From CAWBVG01 sp963792175 (GTDB taxonomy: Bacteria; Acidobacteriota; Vicinamibacteria; Vicinamibacterales; CAVVIG01), in NCBI GenBank assembly GCA_963792175.1, contig CAWBVG010000009.1:6311-70310 (forward strand): 64,000 nt of DNA. Reading direction: 5' to 3'. Under the pieces are notes generated by a model. That model saw nothing but the letters and a program-made list of their open reading frames with translations, was not told the origin of the DNA and searched no databases. Position 1 is the first letter of the stretch. Every line of letters begins with the position of its first letter. Below, in pieces: positions 8,299-17,329 of this stretch. A program made the translations under genes and the position numbers.

Positions 8299-9083
8299 CG
8301 TCGATTCTGACGCAGCTCGCCGACGCGCTCGCAAATGGCGCGGTCAAGGTCGTCGATCTCACGCAGCCGCTCGGTCCGGCGACGCCGGTGATCGAGCTGC
8401 CGCCGATGTTCGCCGCGTCACCGGGCGCGACGATCGATCAGATTTCGCGGTACGACGAGAAGGGGCCGGCGTGGTACTGGAACACGCTGCGGTTCGGCGA
8501 GCACACGGGCACACACTTCGATGCGCCGGTTCACTGGATTACCGGCAAGGACCTGCCCGACAACGCCTGCGACACCATCCCGGCACGACGCTTCATCGGG
8601 CCGGCGTGCGTGATTGACGCGGTGACGGAACCGACGTCCGGCTCGGTTGCCGACGACTTTCTCCTGACGCCAGCCGCGATTGAATCGTGGGAGCGCGAGC
8701 ACGGACGCATTCCGGCCGGCGCCTGGGTGCTGCTTCGCACCGGCTGGAGCCGCCGCACCGATCCGAAGGCGTTTCTCAATGTCGCCGCCGATGGACCGCA
8801 CAGCCCCGGATTCCACGCGGATGCCTCCCGTCTGCTGGCGCACGATCGGGACGTCCTGGGCGTCGGGGTCGAAACCATCGGCACCGACGCGGGTCAAGCC
8901 GGCACGTTCGACCCACCGTTCCCGAACCACACCATCATGCACGGCGCCGGCAAGTTCGGCCTCGCCAGTCTCTGCAATCTGGATCAGCTGCCGCCGACCG
9001 GTGCGATCGTCATCGCCGCGCCGCTCAAGATTGTGAATGGGAGCGGCAGTCCGCTGCGCGTGCTGGCGCTCGTGCCCGCATAG
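8295..9083 (+). CDS. Metal-dependent cyclase/hydrolase family protein (kynurenine formamidase-like)
   Basis: 262 residues, GTG start overlapping the previous stop. The signature HTGTHFDAPVH (residues 70-80) is the H-x-G-T-H-x-D-x-P-x-H metal site of the cyclase family (PF04199). This family includes kynurenine formamidase and isatin hydrolase. A downstream conserved VGVETIGTDAGQ and FPNHTIMHGAGK complete the active site. Its coupling to a 2-oxo acid decarboxylase suggests that the two act on one pathway, possibly ring-opening or amide hydrolysis followed by decarboxylation. I cannot name the substrate. Confidence 0.8.
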   Translation: MTSILTQLADALANGAVKVVDLTQPLGPATPVIELPPMFAASPGATIDQISRYDEKGPAWYWNTLRFGEHTGTHFDAPVHWITGKDLPDNACDTIPARRFIGPACVIDAVTEPTSGSVADDFLLTPAAIESWEREHGRIPAGAWVLLRTGWSRRTDPKAFLNVAADGPHSPGFHADASRLLAHDRDVLGVGVETIGTDAGQAGTFDPPFPNHTIMHGAGKFGLASLCNLDQLPPTGAIVIAAPLKIVNGSGSPLRVLALVPA

Positions 9084-9107
9084 GGCATCCCCGATAGCTG
9101 CCACGGC

Positions 9108-9200
9108 TTTTCACGAAGAACGAAGAAGCACGAAGATCACGAAAACAATCTTGTACAAATCGATTTCGTGTTCTTCGTAGGCTTCGTGCCTTCGTGAAAA
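9108..9200. repeat. Inverted CACGAAGA repeat hairpin between convergent genes
   Basis: Terminal arms TTTTCACGAAG (9108-9118) and CTTCGTGAAAA (9190-9200) are perfect inverses. Inside them, degenerate CACGAAGA octamers on the left face TTCGTG-containing octamers on the right. The element lies between the 3-prime ends of the cyclase gene and purA, so it could end transcription in both directions. Confidence 0.85.
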
Positions 9201-9216
9201 CTCGTCGGACGCCGTC

Positions 9217-10521
9217 TCAGGCGATCGGCGCCGCTGTCCGCACCGGCAGCTGAAGGACCTCGTCCCGCACGATCGTGTCGTCGCGCTCGGAACCGGTCGA
9301 GACGATGGCGGCGCGGACCCCGGACACCTCCTCGAGGCGCGCGATGTACTTGCGGGCTTCTGCCGGCAGCTGATCGAACCTCCGCACGCCTGCCGTCGGC
9401 GCACTCCACCCCGGCATCGACTCGTAGACCGGCTCGCAGCTGGCGAGTTGCCCGACATCGGATGGAAACTCGGTGAGCGTGCGTCCACCGCAGGTGTACG
9501 ACGTGCAGATGTCGATGCGCTCGAGGCCGTCGAGCACGTCGAGCTTCGTCAGCGCCAGGCCGTCGAGGCCGTTGATGCGCGCGGCGTAGCGGACGGCGAC
9601 CGCGTCATACCAGCCGCATCGGCGCGGGCGCCCGGTGACCGCGCCATACTCGCTCCCGCTCTCCCGCAGCCGGTTGCCCATGTCGCCGGAGAGCTCGGTG
9701 GGAAATGGTCCTTCCCCGACGCGCGTCGTATACGCCTTGACCACGCCCAGCACGCGGTCGATGGCGCGCGGTGGCACGCCAAGACCCGTACACACGCCGC
9801 CGATGGAGGCATTGGAGGAGGTGACGTACGGATAGGTGCCGTGATCGATGTCGAGGAGCGTGCCCTGCGCGCCTTCGAACATGATCGACTGGCCCGCCCG
9901 CATCGCGTCGGTGAGCAGCGCCGACACGTCGCGAATCATCGGCCGCAGGCGTTCGGCGTGCTTCAACAGCTCGTCCAGCACGACCTGCCAATCCATCGTG
10001 GTGTCGTGCACCAGCCGGTTGCGGGCGGTGACGTTGTCGCGAACGTTCTGCTCGAGCCCTTTCGGATCGGTCAGGTCGCCGACGCGAATCCCCCGGCGCG
10101 CGATCTTGTCCTCGTAGGCCGGACCGATGCCGCGCGACGTCGTGCCGATCTTCCGCTCGCCGCGGCGCGCTTCGGACAACAGATCGAGGTCGCGATGGTA
10201 CGGCAGAATCAAGTGCGCTTTGTCGCTGATCAACACCCGGTGACCGACGTCGATGCCATTTCTCGTCAGCTCGTCCACTTCGGCGAACAGCGCCTTGGGA
10301 TCGACGACGACGCCGTTGCCGATGACACAGGTGATGCCGGGATGGAGGATGCCGGACGGGATGAGGCGCAGGATGAACTTGGCGCCGTTGACATACACCG
10401 TGTGGCCGGCGTTGTGTCCACCCTGATACCGCGCGACGATGGAAAAGTGCGACGTCAGCAGATCGACGATCTTCCCTTTGCCTTCATCGCCCCATTGAGC
10501 GCCGAGAACCGCAAGATTCAT
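9217..10521 (-). CDS. purA: Adenylosuccinate synthetase
   Basis: 434 residues, normal length. The N-terminal GTP-binding motif QWGDEGKGKIVD with the catalytic Asp, the GGHNAGHTVYV loop with catalytic His (about 41), the IMP-binding GTTSRGIGPAYEDK, and the late NKLD-type segment LTKLDVLDGL are all present. It joins IMP and aspartate using GTP, the first step from IMP to AMP. It is divergent from hutH with 28 bp between start codons. The gene is intact. Confidence 0.97.
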   Translation of the reverse strand: MNLAVLGAQWGDEGKGKIVDLLTSHFSIVARYQGGHNAGHTVYVNGAKFILRLIPSGILHPGITCVIGNGVVVDPKALFAEVDELTRNGIDVGHRVLISDKAHLILPYHRDLDLLSEARRGERKIGTTSRGIGPAYEDKIARRGIRVGDLTDPKGLEQNVRDNVTARNRLVHDTTMDWQVVLDELLKHAERLRPMIRDVSALLTDAMRAGQSIMFEGAQGTLLDIDHGTYPYVTSSNASIGGVCTGLGVPPRAIDRVLGVVKAYTTRVGEGPFPTELSGDMGNRLRESGSEYGAVTGRPRRCGWYDAVAVRYAARINGLDGLALTKLDVLDGLERIDICTSYTCGGRTLTEFPSDVGQLASCEPVYESMPGWSAPTAGVRRFDQLPAEARKYIARLEEVSGVRAAIVSTGSERDDTIVRDEVLQLPVRTAAPIA

Positions 10522-10549
10522 ATAGAACGGACTAAGATTCTACCCTCAG

Positions 10550-12142
10550 ATGATTCAACTGGACGGTTCGTCCCTGACAATTGAGCAACTTCTGAGGATC
10601 GCCGACGATCGCGAGCCGGTCGCGCTGGCGCCCGACGCGCGCGAGCGCGTCCACGCGTCGCGAGCCGTCGTCGAGCGGCGGGCGCTCAGCGACGAGCCCG
10701 CGTATGGCATCAATACGGGCTTCGGTTCCTTCGCCGATGTCAAGATCGCGGCGGACGCGCTCGAAGCGCTGCAGCTCAACCTGCTCCGCAGCCATGCCGC
10801 CGGCGTGGGGCGTCCGCTGCCCGTGCGCAGCGTGCGCGCGACGATGGCGCTGCGCGCCAACGTGCTGGCCAAAGGATTTTCCGGCATTCGCGTCGACACG
10901 CTGGAGGCGCTGATTGCCCTCCTGAATCGCGGCGTCCACCCGTGCGTCCCGTCCCGCGGCTCGGTCGGCGCGAGCGGCGACCTGGCGCCGCTGGCGCATC
11001 TGGCGCTCGTGCTGGTCGGCGAGGGCGAGGTGCTCGAGGATGACGAAGACAGAAACCGCCGAGACCGCCACGATCGCGGAGAAGATTCAGATTCTCTGCG
11101 ATCTCTGCGTGCTTTGCGGGTAAACGTGATCCCGGGCGCGGAGGCGCTCGCCCGCGCCGGACTGAAACCGGTGACGCTCGGCGCCAAGGAGGGACTGGCG
11201 CTGATCAACGGCACGCAGCCCTCCACGGCGGTTCTGGCCCTGGCGCTGGCGGCGGCCGAACAGCTGTCGCGGGCGGCCGACATCGCCGCCGCGCTCTCGA
11301 TCGATGCGCTGCTGGGGTCGATCCACCCGTTCGAGGCGCGCATCCATGACGCCCGTCCGTTCGCCGGACAGCGGACGTCGGCGGCCAACATCGAGGCGCT
11401 GATGGCCGGCAGCGGCATCAACAAGTCCCACGAGCACTGCGGCAAGGTGCAGGACGCCTATTCGATGCGCTGCGCCGCCCAGGTGCACGGCGCGGCACGA
11501 GAGGCGCTGCGGTTCGTGCGCGACACGGTGACCATCGAAGCCAACAGCGCCACCGACAACCCGATGGTGTTCGCCGACACCGGCGATGTGGTGTCGTGCG
11601 GCAATTTCCACGGCGCTCCGATTGCCATCGCCGCCGACCTGCTCGCCGCCGCCGTCGTGCCGCTGGCCACGATCAGCGAACGGCGCACCGGCCGGCTCGT
11701 CGATCCGGCGCTGAGCGGGCTGCCGGCGTTCCTGACGACGCGCGGTGGACTGAATTCCGGGCTGATGCTGGCGCAGGTCACGGCGGCGGCGGTCGCGTCC
11801 GAACTGAAAACGCTCGCGCATCCGGCCGGCGTCGACACGATTCCGACGTCCGCGAACAAGGAAGACCACGTCAGCATGAGCATGACGGCCGCGCTCAAGG
11901 CCGAGCGCGCCGCCGGCCGGGCGCGCGACGTGATCGCCATCGAAATTCTCTGCGCGTGCCAGGCGATCGATCTGCTGGCGCCGCGCACGACGTCGCCGGC
12001 GCTCGCGCGCGTGCATGCGCTCGTGCGATCGCACGTGCCGACGCTCGTCGACGATCGCGCGCCGTCGCCTGATATCATCACGATCGCTCAACTGATCGCG
12101 TCGCGCGCGCTGGAAAACGTGTGTGGCAATCTAGTCAAGTGA
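10550..12142 (+). CDS. hutH: Histidine ammonia-lyase with repeat-derived insert
   Basis: 530 residues. The self-forming MIO cofactor comes from Ala141-Ser-Gly143 in [14 protein letters not shown]. The catalytic Tyr is at about 52 (AYGINTGFG), and the family stretches [24 protein letters not shown] and [10 protein letters not shown] are intact. The enzyme deaminates histidine to urocanate. Between [10 protein letters not shown] and [11 protein letters not shown] there are about 28 extra residues, rich in Arg/Asp (about 164-192). They are encoded in frame by a repeat. In ordinary HutH this loop is only a few residues. The rest of the frame is open, so the protein may still fold. hutU follows. 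Confidence 0.93.
   Translation: MIQLDGSSLTIEQLLRIADDREPVALAPDARERVHASRAVVERRALSDEPAYGINTGFGSFADVKIAADALEALQLNLLRSHAAGVGRPLPVRSVRATMALRANVLAKGFSGIRVDTLEALIALLNRGVHPCVPSRGSVGASGDLAPLAHLALVLVGEGEVLEDDEDRNRRDRHDRGEDSDSLRSLRALRVNVIPGAEALARAGLKPVTLGAKEGLALINGTQPSTAVLALALAAAEQLSRAADIAAALSIDALLGSIHPFEARIHDARPFAGQRTSAANIEALMAGSGINKSHEHCGKVQDAYSMRCAAQVHGAAREALRFVRDTVTIEANSATDNPMVFADTGDVVSCGNFHGAPIAIAADLLAAAVVPLATISERRTGRLVDPALSGLPAFLTTRGGLNSGLMLAQVTAAAVASELKTLAHPAGVDTIPTSANKEDHVSMSMTAALKAERAAGRARDVIAIEILCACQAIDLLAPRTTSPALARVHALVRSHVPTLVDDRAPSPDIITIAQLIASRALENVCGNLVK
11050..11121. repeat. CGCAGAGA-type inverted repeat inside hutH
   Basis: The left arm has degenerate ACCGCCGAGACCGCC and CGCGGAGA words. 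The loop includes AGATTCAGATTCTC. The right arm reads CTCTGCGATCTCTGCG then GCTTTGCGGGT. Related copies are at 37484-37552 and 39924-39987. Here the element lies within a coding sequence and keeps the frame open. Confidence 0.8.
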
Positions 12143-12161
12143 AAAATTTTTTATTTTCAGT

Positions 12162-12190
12162 TTGACAACGTTCGCGCGGCTTCTTAAGGT
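12162..12190 (+). promoter_or_regulatory. Possible hutU promoter
   Basis: TTGACA at 12162-12167 is followed after 17 bases by TAAGGT (12185-12190), 26 bases before the hutU ATG. Just upstream, 12141-12160 is an A/T-only-like tract, rare in this GC-rich DNA, that could act as an UP element. The -10 match is weak, so this is tentative. It would let hutU be expressed apart from hutH. Confidence 0.35.
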
Positions 12191-12215
12191 CTATCTTTCT
12201 TCGCGCGACACCTTC

Positions 12216-13886
12216 ATGGCCACAGCGACACGCATCATTCGAGCGCCACGCGGCACCGCGCTGACCTGCAAAGGCTGGCCGCAGGAAGCGGCGCTCCGGA
12301 TGCTGATGAACAATCTCGATCCCGACGTCGCGGAACGTCCCGACGACCTCATCGTCTACGGCGGATCCGGAAAAGCGGCACGGAATTGGGAAGCGTTCGA
12401 TGCGATCGTGCGGTCGCTGACCTCGCTCGAGCATGACGAAACACTGCTGGTCCAGTCGGGCAAGCCGGTTGGTGTCTTCCAGACGCACCCCGGCGCACCT
12501 CGTGTGCTCATCGTCAACGCCATGCTCGTGCCGGCGTGGGCGACATGGGAGAACTTCCGCGAACTCGAGCACCGCGGTCTGACCATGTACGGACAGATGA
12601 CCGCGGGGAGCTGGATCTACATCGGCAGTCAGGGCATCGTGCAAGGCACGTACGAAACGCTGGCCGCCATCGGAAGACGACACTTCGGCGGTTCACTGTC
12701 AGGAAAGGTCGTGGTCACGGCCGGACTTGGCGGCATGGGCGGCGCCCAGCCGCTCGCCGCCGCCATGGCCGGCGCGGCCGCGCTGGTCGTCGAAGTGGAT
12801 CCGCAGCGGATCGCCCGCCGCCTGGCGACGAAGTACCTGGACGAGGCGACCGACAACCTGGACGACGCGCTCGACCGCGTGACCGGCTGGGCGCGCGCGG
12901 GCATCGGCCGCTCGATCGGCCTGCGCGGCAATGCCGCCGACGTGCTGCCGGCGCTGGTCGCCCGCGGCGTCGTGCCCGATGTGCTGACGGACCAGACATC
13001 CGCGCACGACGCGCTGAATGGGTACGTGCCCAACGGCATGAGCTTCGAAGAGGCCGGGCGGCTGCGCGAACGCAACCCGTCGGACTACATCGCTCGCTCG
13101 ATGGCGGCGATGGCCGCGCACGTGCGCGCGATGCTGGCGCTGCGATCGCGCGGCGCGGTCACCTTCGACTACGGCAACAACATCCGCGCCCAGGCGCGCC
13201 AGGCCGGCGTGGCCGACGCGTTCGACATTCCGGGCTTCGTGCCCGAGTACATCAGGCCGCTGTTCTGCGAAGGCAAGGGTCCGTTCCGCTGGGCTGCGCT
13301 GTCCGGCGACCCGGAAGACATCCGTGTCACGGACGACGCCGCGCTGGAACTGTTCGGGCACGACGAATCGCTGGTGCGCTGGATCGGGCTGGCGCGCACG
13401 CGCATCGCATTCCAGGGGCTGCCGGCGCGAATCCTGTGGCTCGGCTACGGCGAACGCGCGCGCTTCGGGCTCCGGCTCAACGAGCTCGTGCGCGAGGGAC
13501 GGCTCAAGGCGCCGATCGTGATCGGCCGCGATCACCTCGACACCGGATCGGTGGCGTCACCGAACCGCGAAACCGAGGGCATGCGCGACGGCAGCGACGC
13601 CATCGCGGACTGGCCGATCCTCAATGCGCTCTTGAACGCGTCGAGCGGCGCCACCTGGGTGTCGGTCCACCACGGCGGCGGCGTCGGCATCGGCGCGTCG
13701 ATCCACGCCGGCATGGTGATCGTCGCCGACGGCAGCGCCGACGCCGACGAGAAGCTCGAACGCGTGTTGTCGTGCGATCCCGGAATCGGTGTCGCGCGTC
13801 ATGCCGACGCTGGATATCCCGCCGCGATCAGCACGGCAGAGCGTGAAGGTATACGAATCCCGATGCGTGAGGCAGACGCATGTTGA
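12216..13886 (+). CDS. hutU: Urocanate hydratase
   Basis: 556 residues, the usual length. Motifs seen in order are [11 protein letters not shown] (about 48-58), [18 protein letters not shown], the Rossmann-like NAD+ site (about 167-182), [29 protein letters not shown] with the conserved Cys, and [17 protein letters not shown] near the end. It hydrates urocanate to imidazolonepropionate with tightly bound NAD+. The start was set at ATG 12216, because the frame upstream is promoter sequence. Its 3-prime end overlaps the AAA ATPase gene. hutI and hutG are not in the window. Confidence 0.96.
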   Translation: MATATRIIRAPRGTALTCKGWPQEAALRMLMNNLDPDVAERPDDLIVYGGSGKAARNWEAFDAIVRSLTSLEHDETLLVQSGKPVGVFQTHPGAPRVLIVNAMLVPAWATWENFRELEHRGLTMYGQMTAGSWIYIGSQGIVQGTYETLAAIGRRHFGGSLSGKVVVTAGLGGMGGAQPLAAAMAGAAALVVEVDPQRIARRLATKYLDEATDNLDDALDRVTGWARAGIGRSIGLRGNAADVLPALVARGVVPDVLTDQTSAHDALNGYVPNGMSFEEAGRLRERNPSDYIARSMAAMAAHVRAMLALRSRGAVTFDYGNNIRAQARQAGVADAFDIPGFVPEYIRPLFCEGKGPFRWAALSGDPEDIRVTDDAALELFGHDESLVRWIGLARTRIAFQGLPARILWLGYGERARFGLRLNELVREGRLKAPIVIGRDHLDTGSVASPNRETEGMRDGSDAIADWPILNALLNASSGATWVSVHHGGGVGIGASIHAGMVIVADGSADADEKLERVLSCDPGIGVARHADAGYPAAISTAEREGIRIPMREADAC

Positions 13887-15049
13887 CTGCGCGAACCGCT
13901 CTATCCCGCCGCGTGACCGCGGCACTCGATGCTTCGCCGTCGCGGATCCCGGTGCTCCTGGGCGGATGCGGCAGCGGCCGGACGACGATGCTGCAGCAGG
14001 TCCGCGAGCGGCTGGGACGCACGGCCGTTCAGTACATCGACGTCGAGCGCACCGCGACCACACCGGAACGCTTCCTGCGCGCGATCACGGCGGTATCGCC
14101 ATTCCCCATCACCGACAGCTCGGCGTCCACGCCGACCGGCGCGCGCGCCGCGTTCGACGCGGCGCTGGGATTTTTCGGCCGCGTGCGATCGGCCGCCAGC
14201 GAGCCGGCGACATTTCTCCTCGACGAGTTCCTGGAGCTCCGCACCTTCGAGAGTTTTCCCGGCCTGCGCCGCGTGCAGCACGATTTCGTCGAAGGCCTGT
14301 CGTCGAGCACCAACCGCTTCGTGCTGACCAGCCGCTATACCGCTCGCGCGCTGCGGCTGCTGCGCGATCGATCGGCGCGGTTCGAAGTCATCCACATGCC
14401 GGCGCTGACCACTGAAGACTCGCTCGACATTCTCGGCCCGACGGCCGCCGGCGACGCCCACGACGCCGACTACCTCGCGCGAACCGTTCAGAGCCTGGCC
14501 GACGGCCGCCCAGCCTACGTCCGCGCCCTCGCCGACGAGCTCGGCACGATGCGCGAGCACGGCGGACCGGGCGGCGGCGACGCGATCAGCGCGCTCGCCG
14601 CGCTGCTGGCGCCCGAGGGACGCCTGGCGAAGCAGTGCGCGTTCAGCTACGAGCTGCGCCTGCATCGCGCCCGCGGCTACGGCGCGCTCAAGGCGATCCT
14701 CGAGATCCTGGCCGAAGACGAAGGGCTGACGCTCACCGAGATTTCTCATCGCCTCCAGCGCACGCCCGGATCGACGAAGGACTATCTGTCGTGGCTCGAG
14801 GACGTCGACCTGGTGACCTCGCGGCAGAAGCGCTACAGCTTCACCGATCCGCTGCTGCGCGTCTGGGTGCGCCTGCACTGCCGGCCGTCGGCGCCGACCG
14901 AAGACGACCTCGCGCGCGAGGTGCATCGCTACGCGCTGCCGCGGCTGCCGCAGACCGCGGAGCCGCCGCCGGCCGCGCCCGCGCCGCAGAGCGAACCGGC
15001 GTTCGCCATGGCGGGCGGGCCTTCGTCTGGGATCATCGAGATCGACTAG
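13880..15049 (+). CDS. AAA-type ATPase with C-terminal winged-helix region, coupled to hutU
   Basis: 389 residues. The P-loop GGCGSGRTT is at 28-36, Walker B TFLLDEF near 113, and the sensor-like segment [12 protein letters not shown] follows. A helical region then leads to a winged-helix-like C-terminal part ([37 protein letters not shown]). The layout resembles archaeal-type/MoxR-independent STAND ATPases with a helix-turn-helix near the end. Its ATG lies seven bases inside hutU, so the two are cotranslated. No link between such ATPases and histidine breakdown is known to me. The Pro/Ala-rich tail looks disordered. Confidence 0.7.
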   Translation: MLTARTALSRRVTAALDASPSRIPVLLGGCGSGRTTMLQQVRERLGRTAVQYIDVERTATTPERFLRAITAVSPFPITDSSASTPTGARAAFDAALGFFGRVRSAASEPATFLLDEFLELRTFESFPGLRRVQHDFVEGLSSSTNRFVLTSRYTARALRLLRDRSARFEVIHMPALTTEDSLDILGPTAAGDAHDADYLARTVQSLADGRPAYVRALADELGTMREHGGPGGGDAISALAALLAPEGRLAKQCAFSYELRLHRARGYGALKAILEILAEDEGLTLTEISHRLQRTPGSTKDYLSWLEDVDLVTSRQKRYSFTDPLLRVWVRLHCRPSAPTEDDLAREVHRYALPRLPQTAEPPPAAPAPQSEPAFAMAGGPSSGIIEID

Positions 15050-15057
15050 AACGGCGG

Positions 15058-15108
15058 ATCTGGGAATTGGGTAATCTGGGAATTGGGTAATCTGGTAAGT
15101 GGGTAATT
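15058..15108. repeat. Tandem repeat, about 15-16 bp unit, upstream of msrP
   Basis: Three degenerate copies of TCTGGGAATTGGGTAA follow each other directly. The last copy supplies the TTG start of the next gene, and a TAA in the same frame precedes it immediately. No inverted partner arm is seen. Confidence 0.8.
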
Positions 15109-16072
15109 GAAGGCGCCAGACATTTCGCCGTCTGAGATCACCCCGCGAGACACCTACCTTCGCCGGCGCGAGTTTCTGGCGTCTGGCGGCGCGGCCCTCG
15201 CGGCGTTGGCGGCCGGCGCGCTCGACGCCACGCTCCTCGCCGCCGACACACTCGTCGTCACGAAAAAGACGGCGACCACGACCGACCCGCCGACGCCGTA
15301 CAAGGCGGTCACGACCTTCAACAACTTCTACGAATTCGGCAGCGGCAAGGACGATCCCGCAAAACACGCCAAGGGGTTCAAGCCGCGGCCGTGGTCGGTC
15401 GCCGTCGAAGGCGCCTGCGGCAAGCCGGGCGTTTACACGCTCGAGGACATCCTCAAGCCGCACCCGCTCGAAGAACGCATCTACCGGCACCGCTGCGTCG
15501 AGGGGTGGTCGATCGTCGTGCCGTGGGTCGGATTTTCGCTCGGTGAGCTGCTGAAGCGATTCGAGCCGGCGTCGAACGCCAGGTTCGTCGAGTTCGTCAC
15601 CGTGAAGCGTCCGGAAGAAATGCCCGCGCAGCGCGCGCGCTTCATGTCGCTCCTGCCGTGGCCGTACAGCGAGGGACTGCGCATGGACGAAGCGCTGCAT
15701 CCGCTGACGCTGATGGCGGTCGGTTTGTACGGCGAGGAGCTTCCCAACCAGAACGGCGCCCCGCTGCGCCTGGTCGTGCCGTGGAAGTACGGGTTCAAGA
15801 GCATCAAGTCGATCGTCGCGATCCGCTTCGTCGAGAAGCAGCCGGGCACGACGTGGATGCGGCAGGCGCCCGAGTACTACGGTTTCTATTCCAACGTGAA
15901 CCCGGGCCCGACCTACTCGACGTTCCGCGACCAGGCGTCCGAACGGCGTCTCGGGGAATTCTTCATGCGCAAGACGCTGCCGTTCAACGGCTACGCCGAC
16001 CAGGTCGCCTCGCTCTACTCGCGGGCATGGACCTGCGTAAAGCAGTATCTAGCGGGATTCCAGAGGAGCTAA
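15107..16072 (+). CDS. msrP: Periplasmic methionine sulfoxide reductase, molybdopterin subunit
   Basis: 321 residues with a Tat signal ([10 protein letters not shown], about 19-28), as expected for a folded molybdopterin enzyme. The molybdenum ligand Cys is at about residue 130 in [10 protein letters not shown]. The stretches [14 protein letters not shown] and [18 protein letters not shown] are family marks. It reduces methionine sulfoxide in envelope proteins. The N-terminal [19 protein letters not shown] matches other MsrP starts, which forces the TTG codon at 15107 as start. No msrQ heme partner is adjacent. Confidence 0.9.
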   Translation: MKAPDISPSEITPRDTYLRRREFLASGGAALAALAAGALDATLLAADTLVVTKKTATTTDPPTPYKAVTTFNNFYEFGSGKDDPAKHAKGFKPRPWSVAVEGACGKPGVYTLEDILKPHPLEERIYRHRCVEGWSIVVPWVGFSLGELLKRFEPASNARFVEFVTVKRPEEMPAQRARFMSLLPWPYSEGLRMDEALHPLTLMAVGLYGEELPNQNGAPLRLVVPWKYGFKSIKSIVAIRFVEKQPGTTWMRQAPEYYGFYSNVNPGPTYSTFRDQASERRLGEFFMRKTLPFNGYADQVASLYSRAWTCVKQYLAGFQRS

Positions 16073-16154
16073 GACCGACTCTGCCTCGGCACACTGGCAG
16101 GACGTGCAAAGAACAGCGATACCATGTGAGAGCCAGCTCCTGCAGGAGCCTCCC

Positions 16155-17180
16155 ATGAGCCGCTCGTTCGGTCGCGTCGCGGCCGTCTTCACCGCCTCGG
16201 TCGCTCTCGTCTCTGCGGCGCCGCAGACGCAGCCGCCGTCTTTTCAGACCGGCACCCGCACGGTGGCGGTCTACGCCACCGTGACCAACCCGCGCGGCCG
16301 TCTCGTGCCCGACCTGGCGCGCGAGGATTTCGCGGTGGACGACAACGGCAAGCGGCAGACGCTCACGCTGTTCGCCAACGACATCCAGCCGATCACGCTC
16401 GTCATGCTGCTCGATCGCAGCGGCAGCATGAAGCCGAACTTCGAGCTCGAGGAGCAGGCGGCGGAGGCGTTCGTCCGCGCGATGCTGCCCAACGACAAGG
16501 CCCGCATCGGCAGCTTCGGCAACCGCATCCAGATCGATCCGGCCGAGTTCACGTCGGACCGCGACGCGCTCGTCAGGATTCTCCACACCGAGCTGCAGAA
16601 GGACGGCCCGACGCCGTTGTGGAACGCGGTGAATACCGCCATCGACAAGCTGCTGCTCGAGCCGGGCCGCCGGGTGGTGCTGGTGTTCACCGACGGCGTC
16701 GACAAGCCGATGAACTTCGGCAATCACAACAAGTCGCTCAAGGACGTGATGAAGCGCGCCGAAGAGGACAACATCATGGTCTACGCGATCGGTCTGGCGG
16801 GCCAGAACGGCATGCCGGACTTCGCGGGGCGCGGCGGCGACCGCGGCCGGGGGCTGGGGTCGGGCGGTATCGGCGGGATCGGAGGTCGCGGGCTCGGCGG
16901 CTATGGCGGCGGACAGCCGCAGATGGAGAAACCCGACGAAGGACTGCCGAAGATTGCGGCGGCGACTGGCGGCGGGTACTTCGAGCTCACCTCACCCCGC
17001 GATCTGGCGTCCACGTTCGCGCGCGTCGCCGACGAGCTCCATCATCAGTACGCGCTCGGCTTCACGCCGGAGAAGCTGGATGGCAAGATGCACGACCTTG
17101 CGGTCCATCTCTCGAACCCCGATCTGACCGCGCGCGCCCGCAAGCGCTACATGGCTTCGAAGCCGATGGGCGGTGCTTAG
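16155..17180 (+). CDS. Secreted VWA-domain protein of acidobacterial type
   Basis: 341 residues. A signal peptide (to about residue 22) precedes the AVYATVTNPRGRLVPDLARE strand region seen in this family. A VWA domain follows, with MIDAS motif DRSGS at 87-91, DGPTPLWNAV and VFTDGVDKP. A glycine-rich insertion (GLGSGGIGGIGGRG region, about 225-255) sits before the final helix and the YALGFTPEKLDGK end typical of acidobacterial VWA proteins. It is not linked to a sortase here and has no tail signal. The start was chosen at MSRSF, downstream of GCAGGAG. Confidence 0.85.
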   Translation: MSRSFGRVAAVFTASVALVSAAPQTQPPSFQTGTRTVAVYATVTNPRGRLVPDLAREDFAVDDNGKRQTLTLFANDIQPITLVMLLDRSGSMKPNFELEEQAAEAFVRAMLPNDKARIGSFGNRIQIDPAEFTSDRDALVRILHTELQKDGPTPLWNAVNTAIDKLLLEPGRRVVLVFTDGVDKPMNFGNHNKSLKDVMKRAEEDNIMVYAIGLAGQNGMPDFAGRGGDRGRGLGSGGIGGIGGRGLGGYGGGQPQMEKPDEGLPKIAAATGGGYFELTSPRDLASTFARVADELHHQYALGFTPEKLDGKMHDLAVHLSNPDLTARARKRYMASKPMGGA

Positions 17181-17228
17181 CAGGCCGCTAGTGGCACGTC
17201 CACGCGGAATCAGTTGCGCCCGTGGGTT

Positions 17229-17295
17229 GCCACGAAGACGCGAAATCACGAAACCAAGGCCCTTCAGAATTTTCGTGTCTTCGTGTGCTCGTGGC
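17229..17295. repeat. Inverted CACGAAGA repeat hairpin between convergent genes
   Basis: Outer arms GCCACGA (17229-17235) and TCGTGGC (17289-17295) are inverses. Between them, CACGAAGACGCGAAATCACG faces TTTTCGTGTCTTCGTG. It is the same family as 9108-9200 and again lies between two converging genes. Confidence 0.85.
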
Positions 17296-17329
17296 GATCG
17301 TGCGGCGGTACTGCGTCGTCGAGGACAGT

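Noticed and set aside
15058..15108. CRISPR array suspected from tandem repeats here and at 26993
   Set aside because: Copies abut directly with no unique spacers, and no cas genes are seen.
13901..15700. Long minus-strand frame opposite the AAA ATPase (about 599 codons)
   Set aside because: Arg-rich, low-complexity translation and no motifs; the plus strand has a P-loop protein and msrP.
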